From Winogradskyella undariae (GTDB lineage Bacteria; Bacteroidota; Bacteroidia; Flavobacteriales; Flavobacteriaceae), in contig NZ_JABTEL010000003.1 of NCBI RefSeq assembly GCF_013285155.1, positions 372,001 through 436,000 on the forward strand: 64,000 nucleotides of DNA. The letters are read 5' to 3'. Shown here in pieces: positions 16,408 to 26,769 of this stretch (its first letter is position 1; each line of letters begins with the position of its first letter). Below the pieces are notes generated by a model. It made no database searches. It saw only the letters and a list, made by a program, of their open reading frames with translations, and was not told the origin of the DNA. Position numbers and translations under genes: made by a program.

Positions 16408-16596
16408 AATGCTAAAATCTTGTTTAGTTGATTTTTTTAAATGTCCAAAATGAATTTATAAGCGTAAATATAATTAAATACACCTTAATGGTGCTCTATA
16501 TAAAGTGCTAGAATGGTTTTGTCTTCTTAAGCGATTGATTGATAGTGTTTAATCAATCTAAGGCCCAAAGTCACAATTTTAATTGTGGTTTTTGTT
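16408..16596. other. Structured intergenic region upstream of the ECF sigma gene
   Basis: No gene. It contains an 8-bp inverted repeat (16533-16540 with 16551-16558, GATTGATT/AATCAATC) and a 7-bp hairpin (16572-16578 with 16581-16587) followed on the plus strand by a T-rich tract, i.e. terminator-like in plus orientation although no plus-strand gene precedes it. It may simply terminate murB on the minus strand. Confidence 0.4.
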
Positions 16597-17610
16597 TTAT
16601 ATAATATTCACTTCAGTTTCTATGGTGATATTAAATAAGCGTTTTACTGTTTTTTGAATTAGTTGTGCTAATTTAAATATGTCTTTGCCTTTAGCATTGC
16701 CATAATTGACTAAAACCAAAGCTTGTTTATCATGGACCCCATAGTCTTTAAAACGTTTTCCTTTAAAACCCGCTTTTTCAATCAGCCAACCTGCAGGTAC
16801 TTTAATTTCATCTTCAGAAACGACGTAAGATGGTGCATCTGCAAAGTTAGCTTCTAATGCTTTAAAAGTTGCAGCTGTTACAATTGGGTTTTTAAAAAAA
16901 CTACCGCTATTACCAATTTCTTTTGGATCTGGTAATTTGCTATGTCTAATGGCTATAACTGCTTTTGAAACATCTTGAATTGTAGGGTTTTCTATTTGTA
17001 AATCCTCTAATTCATTTTTAATAGCACCATAATCTATTCGTAAATGGTGGTTCGTTTTTGTTAATTGAAGATTAACACTTGTAATAATATAGTCGCCTTT
17101 TAAATCTTGTTTAAAAATAGATTCTCTGTAGCCAAAATTACAATCCGGTTTTAAAAATGTTTTTAAGGTTTGATTTTCTACATTTATAGCTTCACAACTC
17201 GAAAACACATCTTTAAGCTCAACTCCATATGCTCCAATATTTTGAATAGGTGCTGTTCCTATATTACCAGGTATTAAAGAAAGATTTTCAATCCCTCCAT
17301 AATTATGCTGTAAACACCAAAGGACAAAATTATGCCAGTTTTCACCTGCCATAGCTTTAACTATGACGGTGTCTTCTGTTTCACTAACGACTTCAATACC
17401 TTTTAAATTAATATGAAGAACAAGTGCTTCAATATCTTTAGTTAATAGCATATTGCTTCCTCCTCCTAAAAAAAATAGAGGTTTAGAATGTTGCGCTTTA
17501 AGAATGTCTTTAAGTGCTTCTATTGAGCTAATGTCACAATAAGATTGTGCATTAGCATCAATACCAAAGGTGTTAAAAGGTTTTAATGAAGCGTTGTTAA
17601 TAATAGTCAT
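16597..17610 (-). CDS. murB: UDP-N-acetylenolpyruvoylglucosamine reductase MurB
   Basis: 337 residues, the E. coli-like (class I) form. It reduces UDP-GlcNAc-enolpyruvate to UDP-MurNAc with NADPH and FAD in the cytoplasm. Visible motifs: 'FLGGGSNMLL' (FAD), 'IPGNIGTAPIQNIGAYG', 'FGYRESIFK', and the catalytic Ser in 'GNSGSFFKNP'. Its ATG overlaps the stop of the aminotransferase gene by one base, so the two are translationally coupled. Confidence 0.96.
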   Translation of the reverse strand: MTIINNASLKPFNTFGIDANAQSYCDISSIEALKDILKAQHSKPLFFLGGGSNMLLTKDIEALVLHINLKGIEVVSETEDTVIVKAMAGENWHNFVLWCLQHNYGGIENLSLIPGNIGTAPIQNIGAYGVELKDVFSSCEAINVENQTLKTFLKPDCNFGYRESIFKQDLKGDYIITSVNLQLTKTNHHLRIDYGAIKNELEDLQIENPTIQDVSKAVIAIRHSKLPDPKEIGNSGSFFKNPIVTAATFKALEANFADAPSYVVSEDEIKVPAGWLIEKAGFKGKRFKDYGVHDKQALVLVNYGNAKGKDIFKLAQLIQKTVKRLFNITIETEVNII

Positions 17611-18800
17611 TAGTCCTTGTAAACTTTTAATGCTTCTTTTAATATTTTAACTGCAGTTATTAGACTTTCTTCGTTTAATACGTATGCTATTCTAATTTGA
17701 TTTAATCCAACGCCTGGCGTAGAGTAAAAGCCAGCAGCAGGTGCTACCATTACAGTATCATTATTATAATCAAAAGATTCTAATAACCATTTTGCAAAAT
17801 CGTCCGAATTTTTTACTGGTAATTCTGCAATACAATAAAAGGCACCGTTAGGTTTTGCAACTTTTACACCTTCAATTTTTTCCAATTCAGTAATTAGCGT
17901 ATTTCTACGTTTTACATATTCATCTTTAACATCATCAAAATAACTCTGAGGAGTTTCTAAAGCTGCTTCACTAGCAATTTGAGCAAATGTTGGAGGACTT
18001 AATCTTGCTTGGGCAAATTTTAAAGCTGTCTTTATAAATTCTTTATTTTTTGAAACTAAATATCCAATTCTTGCGCCACACATGCTGTAACGTTTAGAAA
18101 CAGAATCTATAATGATAGCATGCTCTTCTATACCTGGTTCTTGTAAAATAGAGTAGTGCTCAATACCATCGTAGACAAATTCTCTATAAACTTCGTCAGC
18201 AATTAAAAACAAATCATGCTTTTTTACAACGGCAGCTAATTGCTTTATTTCTTCTTTAGAATATAAATAACCTGTAGGGTTTCCTGGGTTGCAGATTAAT
18301 ATAGCTTTAGTTTTAGGAGTAATAAGTTTTTCGAATTCCTCAATTGCAGGTAAAGCAAAATTATCTTCAATTTTAGAAATTACCGGTACTACATTTACGC
18401 CAGAAGCTATAGAAAATCCGTTATAGTTAGCATAAAATGGTTCTGGGATTATTATTTCATCATCCTTATCCATTATACTACCAAAAGCAAATAAAAGTGC
18501 TTCACTTCCTCCTGTAGTAACAATGATATCGTTATGAGTTACGTTAATAGAATTACGCTTATAATATTCTGCAATTTTAATTCTGTATGTTTCAGAACCT
18601 TCAGATCTACTATAGGCTATAGTTTCTAAATTCTGATTTTTAACAGCATCAAGAGCGACCTGAGGGGTTTTTATATCTGGCTGACCGATATTAAGGTAAT
18701 AAACATTTTTACCTTTTTTATGTGCAGCTTCGGCATACGGTACCAATTTTCTAATTGGAGATTCTGGCATGTTGATGCCTTTGTTTGATATTATTGGCAT
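17610..18800 (-). CDS. Class I/II pyridoxal-phosphate aminotransferase (aspartate aminotransferase-like)
   Basis: 396 residues. PLP enzyme of fold type I: 'NPGNPTGYLYS' binds substrate/PLP, 'LIADEVYREFVY' holds the PLP Asp/Tyr region, the Schiff-base Lys is in 'DSVSKRYSMCGARIGY', and the C-terminal Arg is in 'NQIRIAYVL'. Sequence style is that of bacterial Ib aspartate/aromatic aminotransferases; exact amino-acid specificity cannot be read. Operon with murB (one-base overlap). Confidence 0.92.
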   Translation of the reverse strand: MPIISNKGINMPESPIRKLVPYAEAAHKKGKNVYYLNIGQPDIKTPQVALDAVKNQNLETIAYSRSEGSETYRIKIAEYYKRNSINVTHNDIIVTTGGSEALLFAFGSIMDKDDEIIIPEPFYANYNGFSIASGVNVVPVISKIEDNFALPAIEEFEKLITPKTKAILICNPGNPTGYLYSKEEIKQLAAVVKKHDLFLIADEVYREFVYDGIEHYSILQEPGIEEHAIIIDSVSKRYSMCGARIGYLVSKNKEFIKTALKFAQARLSPPTFAQIASEAALETPQSYFDDVKDEYVKRRNTLITELEKIEGVKVAKPNGAFYCIAELPVKNSDDFAKWLLESFDYNNDTVMVAPAAGFYSTPGVGLNQIRIAYVLNEESLITAVKILKEALKVYKD

Positions 18801-18867
18801 ATTAATATGAGTTTTAAAGTGCTAAGTTCTGAAATTTATTAAGGTTTATATGCTAAAAAAGCATAAA

Positions 18868-18898
18868 AAAATGAGTCCTCGATATGAGAACTCATTTT
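18868..18898 (-). terminator. Terminator of the DUF1573 gene
   Basis: A 9-bp perfect stem (18868-18876 with 18890-18898, AAAATGAGT) followed on the minus strand by a T run. A second small hairpin (18850-18863) lies just beyond. Confidence 0.7.
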
Positions 18899-18920
18899 AA
18901 ACTTTAGAAAGCAAGCTAAA

Positions 18921-19349
18921 TTATTGCTCTAACATGCTTTTGCTTTTCTTTTCTAAAACACTAGTCTTGCTAGAGTCTACAACTAAACCTTTGATTTTTA
19001 AAGCTACAGTTGGTGTTTCCGCATTAGAAAAAACAGTGATTGTTTTTCTAATAGGGTTTACTCTTTTAGTGTCATATTTTACTTCAATTACACCTGTTTC
19101 ACCTGGCATAATAGGATCTTTTGGCTTTTTTGGTACAGTACAACCGCAAGTAGATTTTACATTAGAAATTACTAAAGGAGCATCTCCTGTATTTGTAAAT
19201 TCAAATACTCTTACACCATCAGCACCTTTTTCAATAGTACCGTAGTCAATAACATCTGTTTTAAACTCGATTTTTGCTACTTTTTCTTGAGCGAAAGAAC
19301 CAAAGCTAATTAGTCCTACAAATAAGATTGCTAATAAATTTTTCATCAT
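18921..19349 (-). CDS. Secreted DUF1573 domain protein
   Basis: 142 residues. A signal peptide (1-20, ending 'SFGSFAQ') precedes a single Ig-like DUF1573 domain with the hallmark 'FEFTNTGDAPLVISNVKSTCGCTVP' region (seen at residues ~50-75) and 'GETGVIEVKYDTK'. The paired cysteines in 'CGC' are typical of the family. Such proteins are exported and abundant in Bacteroidetes; no biochemical role is established. Monocistronic, with a well-formed promoter and terminator. Confidence 0.92.
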   Translation of the reverse strand: MMKNLLAILFVGLISFGSFAQEKVAKIEFKTDVIDYGTIEKGADGVRVFEFTNTGDAPLVISNVKSTCGCTVPKKPKDPIMPGETGVIEVKYDTKRVNPIRKTITVFSNAETPTVALKIKGLVVDSSKTSVLEKKSKSMLEQ

Positions 19350-19371
19350 TTTAATTTTAAAATTGATTATT

Positions 19372-19402
19372 CAAAACTAGGTACTTTTTCGTTTCAATCA
19401 AA
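19372..19402 (-). promoter_or_regulatory. Promoter of the DUF1573 gene
   Basis: On the minus strand TTTG (19399-19402), a 19-base spacer and TAGTTTTG (19372-19379). This is an excellent match to the Bacteroidetes -33/-7 pattern, 22 bases before the ATG. Confidence 0.62.
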
Positions 19403-19495
19403 ATTTATTAGTTGTAATACATGGCTTTTAACAGATTTTCTGCTTTTTTACACCATATAGTTCCATTAATAATTTTTCGAAATAGGAATTATAAG

Positions 19496-19503
19496 TACTT
19501 TTG
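19496..19503 (+). promoter_or_regulatory. Candidate -7 box of valS
   Basis: TACTTTTG matches TAnnTTTG. It overlaps the TTG at 19501 that would otherwise be a longer valS start and so favours the ATG at 19534. No clear -33 element was found. Confidence 0.45.
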
Positions 19504-19533
19504 ACAGCTATATTACAAAAACAATACCAAAAA

Positions 19534-22164
19534 ATGGAAATTCCTTCTAAATATAATGCACAGTCAGTAGAAAATAAGTGGTACGACTACTGGATGCAAA
19601 ATAACTACTTTCATTCTGTGCCAGACGAAAGAGAGCCTTATACGATTGTTATTCCTCCTCCAAATGTTACAGGGATACTTCACATGGGGCATATGTTGAA
19701 CAATACCATTCAAGATGTATTGATTCGTCGTGCGCGTTTAATGGGGAAAAATGCGTGTTGGGTTCCCGGAACTGATCATGCCTCTATTGCTACAGAAGCA
19801 AAAGTTGTGGCTAAGCTAAAAGAGCAAGGCATTGATAAAAATGACCTTTCTCGCGAAGAGTTTTTAGAACATGCTTGGGAGTGGACAGAAGAATATGGTG
19901 GTGTTATTTTAGACCAACTTAAAAAGTTAGGATGTTCTTGTGATTGGGACAGAACTAAATTTACCATGGACGATGATATGTCCGAAGCTGTAATTAAAGT
20001 GTTTGTTGATTTATATAATAAAGGCTTAATTTATAGAGGTTACCGAATGGTGAATTGGGATCCTGAAGCAAAAACAACGTTATCTGATGAAGAAGTAAAT
20101 CATGTTGAAAAACAAGGCTTGCTTTATTATTTAGAATATAAAATTGAAGGTAGTGACGAAAAGTTAACTATTGCAACTACACGTCCTGAAACAATTTTTG
20201 GTGATACAGCAATTTGTATCAATCCAAATGATGAGCGTTTTACGCATTTAAAAGGAAAGAAAGCTATTGTTCCTATTTGTGGACGTGTTATTCCTATTAT
20301 TGAAGATGAATATGTAGATGTTGAATTTGGTACAGGTTGTTTAAAAGTAACACCTGCACACGATGAAAACGATAAAGGTTTAGGAGATAGACATAATTTA
20401 GAAGTGGTTGATATCTTTAATGATGATGCGAGTTTAAATAGCTTCGGAATGCATTACGAAGGTCAAGATCGTTTTGTGGTTAGAAAAGCAATTTCTAAAG
20501 AATTAGAAGAAGCTGGTATTTTAGTTAAAACTGAAAACCATATTAATAAAGTAGGAACTTCTGAGCGTACCAAAGCTGTTATTGAGCCACGTTTAAGTGA
20601 TCAGTGGTTTTTAAAAATGGAAGATTTAGCACAACCTGCTATTGATGCTGTTTTAAAGAATGGTGATATTAAACTTTTTCCTAAGAAGTTTGAAAACACC
20701 TACAGACACTGGATGGAGAATATTCGTGATTGGAACATCTCTCGTCAATTACTTTGGGGACAACAAATCCCTGCATTTTATTATGGAGATGGAAAAGAGG
20801 ATTTTGTAGTTGCAGAAACTATAGAAGAAGCTTTAAAATTAGCCCAAGAGAAAACAAAGAATTTAGATTTAAAAGCAGAAAACTTAAGACAAGAAACAGA
20901 TGCTTTAGATACTTGGTTTAGTTCTTGGTTATGGCCAATGAGTGTTTTTGATGGTATTCGTAATCCTGAAAACGAAGAAATAAAATATTATTACCCAACG
21001 AATGATTTAGTAACTGGTCCAGATATTTTATTTTTCTGGGTGGCACGTATGATTGTTGCTGGTTATGAATATAAAGACGAAAAGCCTTTTGAAAATGTTT
21101 ATTTAACAGGGTTAGTTAGAGATAAACAAAGACGAAAAATGTCTAAATCTCTTGGTAATTCTCCAGATGCTTTAAAACTTATTGAAGAATATACAGCAGA
21201 TGGTGTAAGAGTAGGTTTATTATTAAGTTCTGCAGCCGGAAACGATTTAATGTTTGATGAAACATTATGCCAACAAGGAAAAGGTTTTGGTAATAAAATA
21301 TGGAATGCTTTTCAATTGACTAACCTTTGGGAAGTTGCAGATATTGAACAACCAAACTCTAGTAAAATTGCTTTAGAATGGTACGAAGCTAAGTTTCAGT
21401 CTGTATTAGTAGAAATAGAAGATCATTTTAGTAAATACAGATTAAGCGATGCTTTAATGTCTATTTATAAATTGATTTATGATGATTTCTGTGGTTGGAT
21501 GTTAGAGATGGTTAAACCCGCTTATCAACAACCAATAGATAGAACAACTTACAACAAAGTAATGTCTATTTTTGAAGATAACTTAAAGATTGTTCATCCT
21601 TTTATGCCTTTCTTAACGGAAGATATTTGGCAATATATTAAAGAGCGTTCACCAGAAGAAGCTTTAATTATCGCAAAATGGCCAGAAGCGAAACCTATTA
21701 ATGAAACTTTAATTTCTGAGTTCGATTTTGCTTCAGAAGTTATTTCAGGAATTAGAAACATAAGAAAACAAAAGAATATTGCTTTTAAAGATGCCATTAG
21801 TTTCTCTGTGGTTAATAACGAAAATGCAACAACGACTTTTGATGCTGTAATTTCGAAATTGGGTAACCTAGAGAGTTATGACTATGTAACGGAAGCTGTA
21901 GAAGGCGCTTTAACTTATAGAGTAAAATCTAACGAATACTTTATTCCTATGGAAGGAAGTATAGATGTTGAAGCTGAAATAGCTAAGCTTACTGAAGAGC
22001 TAAGTTATACTGAAGGTTTTCTTAAGTCTGTACAAAAGAAACTATCTAACGAGCGTTTTGTAGCAGGTGCACCAGAACAAGTTGTAGCTTCTGAGAAAAA
22101 GAAAGAGGCTGATGCTTTAGCTAAGATTGAAACAATTAAAGCGAGTTTAGCGAGTTTGAAATAA
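19534..22164 (+). CDS. valS: Valyl-tRNA synthetase
   Basis: 876 residues from the ATG at 19534. Class Ia synthetase that charges tRNA-Val. '[13 protein letters not shown]' contains the HIGH signature, the CP1 editing domain follows ('[13 protein letters not shown]', 'VTPAHDEND'), '[12 protein letters not shown]' is the KMSKS loop, and a C-terminal tRNA-binding arm is a coiled coil ('[16 protein letters not shown]' onward). The frame can be read from TTG at 19501, but the -7 box overlaps that codon and the extra residues are not family-like. A good terminator follows. Confidence 0.97.
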   Translation: MEIPSKYNAQSVENKWYDYWMQNNYFHSVPDEREPYTIVIPPPNVTGILHMGHMLNNTIQDVLIRRARLMGKNACWVPGTDHASIATEAKVVAKLKEQGIDKNDLSREEFLEHAWEWTEEYGGVILDQLKKLGCSCDWDRTKFTMDDDMSEAVIKVFVDLYNKGLIYRGYRMVNWDPEAKTTLSDEEVNHVEKQGLLYYLEYKIEGSDEKLTIATTRPETIFGDTAICINPNDERFTHLKGKKAIVPICGRVIPIIEDEYVDVEFGTGCLKVTPAHDENDKGLGDRHNLEVVDIFNDDASLNSFGMHYEGQDRFVVRKAISKELEEAGILVKTENHINKVGTSERTKAVIEPRLSDQWFLKMEDLAQPAIDAVLKNGDIKLFPKKFENTYRHWMENIRDWNISRQLLWGQQIPAFYYGDGKEDFVVAETIEEALKLAQEKTKNLDLKAENLRQETDALDTWFSSWLWPMSVFDGIRNPENEEIKYYYPTNDLVTGPDILFFWVARMIVAGYEYKDEKPFENVYLTGLVRDKQRRKMSKSLGNSPDALKLIEEYTADGVRVGLLLSSAAGNDLMFDETLCQQGKGFGNKIWNAFQLTNLWEVADIEQPNSSKIALEWYEAKFQSVLVEIEDHFSKYRLSDALMSIYKLIYDDFCGWMLEMVKPAYQQPIDRTTYNKVMSIFEDNLKIVHPFMPFLTEDIWQYIKERSPEEALIIAKWPEAKPINETLISEFDFASEVISGIRNIRKQKNIAFKDAISFSVVNNENATTTFDAVISKLGNLESYDYVTEAVEGALTYRVKSNEYFIPMEGSIDVEAEIAKLTEELSYTEGFLKSVQKKLSNERFVAGAPEQVVASEKKKEADALAKIETIKASLASLK

Positions 22165-22187
22165 TATTTATTTGAAATATTTTATAT

Positions 22188-22218
22188 AAAAAAGACTGCC
22201 GTAAAGGTGGTCTTTTTT
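22188..22218. terminator. Bidirectional terminator, valS / rodA
   Basis: A 9-bp stem (22188-22196 with 22210-22218) with A and T runs, two bases before the end of convergent rodA. Confidence 0.8.
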
Positions 22219-22220
22219 AT

Positions 22221-23501
22221 TTACCACTCATTAATCTTATTACTATCTAACTTTACGAATATAAAGAGCAGAATAGTAAAGCCCCAAAGTCCTGAGCCAC
22301 CATAACTAAAAAAGGGTAGTGGGATTCCGACAGTTGGTATTAAGCCCATAACCATACCAATGTTAATCGTAAAATGGACAAGTAAGATTGAAGCCACACC
22401 ATAACCATAAACACGGCTAAATTGTGATTTCTGAGCTTCTGCAAGATATAGTATTCTAACAATAAGCATTACAAATAGGAGTACAACGAAACTTGTACCC
22501 ATAAATCCCCATTCTTCACCAACGGTACTAAAAATATAATCGGTGTGTTGTTCTGGTACAAATTTACCTGTAGTTCTTGTGCCTTGAAGAAATCCTTTTC
22601 CTGTAAGACCACCAGAACTAATAGCGTGTTCTGACTGAATAAGGTTGTAGGCTTCTACTTTTTTCATTCGTTCAAGCTTGGTAGGGTCTTTTTCTAAACG
22701 TAACCAAAGACTAATTCTATTTTGTTGGTGTGGCTGTAAGGCATGTTCGTAAAACAATTTTACACCATAAGAAAATACTACACAAGCAACAAGAATAGCA
22801 ATATGTTTAATAAGTGAACCTCGTTTTCTCTTTCTTAAAAAATAGGAAGTGAAGATGATAATTGCAGCGATAATTGCAGTAATTAAAACACCGAATTTTA
22901 ATCCAACTACAGCAAGTATAATTAGGCTTATAGCTATCGTTAAATATACTTGTTGTAAGCCTTCTCTATAAAAGACAAAGAAAAAAGATAAATATACAAT
23001 TGTACTACCTGCATCATTTTGAAGTAAAATTAATAGCGCAGGAGTGAAGATTATTGCAACGACACTAATTTGATCTTTAATGGTCTGCATGTTAGTTTGC
23101 AGATCACTCATATATCTTGCAACAGCAAGAGCTGTTGCAAATTTAGCAAACTCACTAGGTTGAATAGTCATACTACCAATACCATACCATGAGCGCGCTC
23201 CATTAACTTCTTTTCCAAAAATGAATAAACCAACTAAGGTAAGCATGGCGACCAGGTAAATAACGCTCGCAAATTGTTCGTAAAATTTAGCTTCTACCGA
23301 AAGGATTAGTACAATAAGAACAAAGGTTAGTCCAATAAACATCATGTGTTTACCGTAAAGCTGATCGGTATCAAAATAACTCGTAATTTCACCTATATGT
23401 GAAGCCGATAAAATATTAAGAAACCCAAAACCTACTAATAATAAAAATAGAATAATAGTAATCCAATCGAACTTAAAGTGTCTTTGATTTGCTCTTAGCA
23501 T
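22221..23501 (-). CDS. rodA: Rod-shape SEDS glycosyltransferase RodA
   Basis: 426 residues, about ten transmembrane segments. SEDS-family peptidoglycan polymerase that works with PBP2 in cell elongation. Characteristic sequences are 'GSMTIQPSEFAKFATALAVARY' in the middle and 'GMVMGLIPTVGIPLPFFSYGG' near the C-terminus; the latter is shared by RodA/FtsW. Its position six bases downstream of mrdA and in the mre operon identifies it as RodA rather than FtsW. Last gene of the operon. Confidence 0.96.
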   Translation of the reverse strand: MLRANQRHFKFDWITIILFLLLVGFGFLNILSASHIGEITSYFDTDQLYGKHMMFIGLTFVLIVLILSVEAKFYEQFASVIYLVAMLTLVGLFIFGKEVNGARSWYGIGSMTIQPSEFAKFATALAVARYMSDLQTNMQTIKDQISVVAIIFTPALLILLQNDAGSTIVYLSFFFVFYREGLQQVYLTIAISLIILAVVGLKFGVLITAIIAAIIIFTSYFLRKRKRGSLIKHIAILVACVVFSYGVKLFYEHALQPHQQNRISLWLRLEKDPTKLERMKKVEAYNLIQSEHAISSGGLTGKGFLQGTRTTGKFVPEQHTDYIFSTVGEEWGFMGTSFVVLLFVMLIVRILYLAEAQKSQFSRVYGYGVASILLVHFTINIGMVMGLIPTVGIPLPFFSYGGSGLWGFTILLFIFVKLDSNKINEW

Positions 23502-23507
23502 GTAAAT

Positions 23508-25442
23508 TTATAATTTTAAGTCGCTTGTTTCTGGTAGTTCTACAGCATAATTGTCAATAACCTGAAGTTGTGAGCCTCTATTAATTTGAAAAGGTTCACC
23601 AGAATAAGGTTTTTTGTATTCGTTCTCAAGACTATGAGTTAAAATCCAACTTTCTAAATCTGTTCGTGTAATATTACCATTAATGTATTTTTCAATCATT
23701 AAAGTTGCCATTTTACCAGCAAAGCGACTTCCCCAATAGCCATTTTCTACAAAGATAGCGAGTGCGATTTTAGGATTGTCTTTAGGTGCAAAAGCTACAA
23801 AAATAGAATGATCTGTAAGTTGTGTTTTTACACTGTCTATTTTTATATAGTTTTCTGCAGTTCCTGTTTTACCGCAAATATCTATGCCTGGTACTTTTAA
23901 AGATTGTGCTGTTCCGTAATTATAAACATCAAACATTCCTTGTACAACGGGTTCAAAATTTTCTTTATCTATCGTTGTGTATTTTGGTGTTGTATATTTT
24001 TTAGGGATAGTATCTCCTTCAATATTTTTTATAATATGGGGAGTATAATAGAACCCGCGATTAGCAATTGCAGCTGTCATATTAGCGAGTTGAATAGGTG
24101 TTGTTTCAACTTCTCCTTGACCAATAGCATTAGAAACTATATACGTTGATCCCCAACGATTATCACCATAAGCTCTATCGTAATAATCCCCATCAGGTAT
24201 TCTTCCTTTTCGACCAACAGACAAGTCATTATTTAAAAAGTTACCTAAACCAAAACTTTTAGCGTGGTTAGCCCAAACGTTCATTCCAACTCCTGCATCA
24301 TCATATTTATCTATGATTTTTCGATAGACATGAACAAAGTAGCCATTACAGGATTGAGAAATACCCCAATTCATATTTGTAGGATTGCTGTGGTGGTGAC
24401 AACCTGTTAGTTTTCTGCTACCATAATAATAGCCCATTCTACAAGTGTAAGTGTCATTTACATCAATAACACCTTCTTGTAAGCCAATAAGCGCATTTAT
24501 TACTTTAAAAGGCGAACCTGGTGCATATTGAGCTAATAATCCTCTATCGTATAAAGGTTTTGCAATAGTATCGTAATGTAGTTTTGTGTAGTTTTTAGAT
24601 CTATTTCTTCCAACTAAATCATTTGGGTTATAGCTAGGACCTGTCACCATTGCTAATATTTCACCTGTACTTGGATCAATGGCTACAATTCCACCTCGTT
24701 TGTGCTTCATTAACAACTCACCATAAGCTTGTAATTCTGCATCAATGGTAATTGTAATATCCTTTCCTGGTTTTGGTAAGGTATCATAGATACCATCTTT
24801 ATATGGGGCAATATTTTTGTTAAATCTGTCTTTTTGAATAAACTTAATTCCTTTAACACCTCTCAATACATTTTCATAGGTTTTTTCGACACCTTGGTTT
24901 CCTATTAAATCTCCTAATTTATAGTAAGGTTGTTTTTCAATTATAGAGCGATTAACTTCTCCGATATCCCCTAAAACATTAGCTCCAATTGTTGTTTGAT
25001 AAGAACGAAGTGAACGTTTTTGAATATAAAACCCTTCAAATTTTCTCATTTTCTCTTGAAGAACAGCATAATCTTTTTTTGAAAGCTGAGGTACAAAAGG
25101 AGATGGAAGTCTAGGGGAATACGTTGTGGCTCTTTGTAGTTTATTATCGTAATCTTCTCTTGTTATTTTTAAAAGTTTACAAAATTCATCAATTTCTAAT
25201 GAATCTAAAGGGGCCACTTCTCTAGGGATAACCATAACATCATAAGATGGCTGGTTGGCAACTAAAAGTTCTCCATTTCTATCGTAAACATATCCGCGTT
25301 TTGGGTAGTTGTATTCTTTTTTGATGGCAATATCTTCAAATATATTATACGCAGAATTATCATAAACTTGAAGATAAAATAAACGTGCTATAAAAACAAG
25401 GCCAACAAGAATAACAGTGGAGATTAATAACAGTTTTCTCAT
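23508..25442 (-). CDS. mrdA: Penicillin-binding protein 2 (transpeptidase of elongation)
   Basis: 644 residues. An N-terminal transmembrane anchor (~4-24), the PBP dimerisation domain (~50-215), and a transpeptidase domain with Ser in 'APGSPFK' (the SxxK motif), 'SQSCNGYF' (SxN) and 'CGKTGTAEN' (KTG). It crosslinks peptidoglycan in partnership with RodA. The usual STMK/STFK is SPFK here, a variant that keeps the catalytic Ser and Lys. It overlaps mreD by 4 bases and is followed by rodA after 6 bases. Confidence 0.96.
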   Translation of the reverse strand: MRKLLLISTVILVGLVFIARLFYLQVYDNSAYNIFEDIAIKKEYNYPKRGYVYDRNGELLVANQPSYDVMVIPREVAPLDSLEIDEFCKLLKITREDYDNKLQRATTYSPRLPSPFVPQLSKKDYAVLQEKMRKFEGFYIQKRSLRSYQTTIGANVLGDIGEVNRSIIEKQPYYKLGDLIGNQGVEKTYENVLRGVKGIKFIQKDRFNKNIAPYKDGIYDTLPKPGKDITITIDAELQAYGELLMKHKRGGIVAIDPSTGEILAMVTGPSYNPNDLVGRNRSKNYTKLHYDTIAKPLYDRGLLAQYAPGSPFKVINALIGLQEGVIDVNDTYTCRMGYYYGSRKLTGCHHHSNPTNMNWGISQSCNGYFVHVYRKIIDKYDDAGVGMNVWANHAKSFGLGNFLNNDLSVGRKGRIPDGDYYDRAYGDNRWGSTYIVSNAIGQGEVETTPIQLANMTAAIANRGFYYTPHIIKNIEGDTIPKKYTTPKYTTIDKENFEPVVQGMFDVYNYGTAQSLKVPGIDICGKTGTAENYIKIDSVKTQLTDHSIFVAFAPKDNPKIALAIFVENGYWGSRFAGKMATLMIEKYINGNITRTDLESWILTHSLENEYKKPYSGEPFQINRGSQLQVIDNYAVELPETSDLKL

Positions 25443-25948
25443 TTTCGGTTTCGACTAAATAAAATTATAATTAATACACTAAGTATTATAGTGAAAATAC
25501 TAGAGAATAACGTCTTCTTCAAGATTAATAGTATTTCAGAAACGTTAAAAACTTCTAAAGAGAATAGAATTAAGTGATGAAGAATTGTACCTATCGTAAT
25601 ATAACTAATTAAGATTCCGATTTCTGTAGCATTAAATTTTATAGATTGATGCTCGTAGAGCATTCCGAAAGAACTTTTTAAAATTAAGGGGCGTGCATAA
25701 GCTAAACTCACAGCTGCTGCTGCATGCACACCTCCAGAGTCTGAAAATAAATCGACTAATAAACCAAGTAAAAAACTTATAAAAAGGAACAGTAGTCGTT
25801 CATCTTTAACAGGATATAGAAATATAAAAATAATATATATGTAAGGGTTTATGTATCCTAAAAAGTTAATATGATTACATATGATCACCTGAATTAGAAG
25901 GAGTAAAATAAACCGAGCGATATTTGTACCAGTAACATTATTCATCAC
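25439..25948 (-). CDS. mreD: Rod-shape-determining membrane protein MreD
   Basis: 169 residues, about five transmembrane helices, little polar sequence between them. Assigned mainly by position between mreC (11-base overlap) and mrdA (4-base overlap) and by typical length; the motif 'LLGLLVDLFSDSGGVHAAAAVSLAYARPLI' area is consistent with MreD (Asp/Gly/His in a membrane segment). It helps to connect MreB and MreC to the elongation machinery. Confidence 0.9.
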   Translation of the reverse strand: MMNNVTGTNIARFILLLLIQVIICNHINFLGYINPYIYIIFIFLYPVKDERLLFLFISFLLGLLVDLFSDSGGVHAAAAVSLAYARPLILKSSFGMLYEHQSIKFNATEIGILISYITIGTILHHLILFSLEVFNVSEILLILKKTLFSSIFTIILSVLIIILFSRNRK

Positions 25949-26759
25949 TTTTGTTTTCTAATGAATTAATTTCATTGCTGTCTAAATTTTCTAAAATGTA
26001 AACAGTTCCAACATTAGTCATGTCATTAAACAGTCTAACTTCTATTGTGTAAGTGTCTCCACTGATGTCTGTTTTAAAACTATCAATTGTACCAATGCCA
26101 ATGCCTTTAGGGAAAATTGAAGATTCACCACCTGTTACAATTGTATCGCCTTCTTTAATAGGTGCAAATTGAGACACATCTTCTAGTTGTACAAAAACAG
26201 GAGATTTTCCATTCCATGTTAATGACCCAATATGGTTAGAAGATTTAAGTTGTGCGTTAATTTGACTTTTATGATTTAATATGGACAGTGTTCTAGAGTA
26301 ATTTTTAGAGGTATTATCAATAATACCAATAATACCGTTAGAGGTTATAACACCAAAATCTTGTTTTACACCATCATTTTTACCTTTATTTAAAGTTAAA
26401 TAATTATTGGTTAATGAATAGCTGTTTTTATAGACTTCAGCAGTTGTAACACGATATTTAGATTTTTGATACGTTGTATCTATAAAAGATGAATCCTTTA
26501 CAACAGATGAATTAAGCAGTTGTTCTCTTAAAATTCTGTTTTCTTCAGCAAGAATGTCGTTTTCTGTTTTTAAGTTAAAATATTGATCAACAGAATTCAT
26601 TGTACCATAGACTCCGCCAGTTAAAACATTAGCTGAGTTTATAAATTTACTTTTATGATACGAATGTGACTGAATTGTTAGCGTTAAGGCTATACTTAAA
26701 AGCAATAAAAACAACAGAAAGGTTTTGTTTCTTATAACAAAATTGAATATTTGTTGCAT
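25938..26759 (-). CDS. mreC: Rod-shape-determining protein MreC
   Basis: 273 residues. An N-terminal transmembrane helix (~12-30), a short coiled coil (~60-90, 'KTENDILAEENRILREQLL') and two beta-barrel periplasmic subdomains with family sequences 'LTLNKGKNDGVKQDFGVIT', 'GIIGIIDN' and 'GDTIVTGGESSIFPKGIGIG'. It activates the PBP2-RodA complex in the periplasm. Ten bases separate it from mreB. Confidence 0.95.
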   Translation of the reverse strand: MQQIFNFVIRNKTFLLFLLLLSIALTLTIQSHSYHKSKFINSANVLTGGVYGTMNSVDQYFNLKTENDILAEENRILREQLLNSSVVKDSSFIDTTYQKSKYRVTTAEVYKNSYSLTNNYLTLNKGKNDGVKQDFGVITSNGIIGIIDNTSKNYSRTLSILNHKSQINAQLKSSNHIGSLTWNGKSPVFVQLEDVSQFAPIKEGDTIVTGGESSIFPKGIGIGTIDSFKTDISGDTYTIEVRLFNDMTNVGTVYILENLDSNEINSLENKSDE

Positions 26760-26769
26760 TATTTACTTC

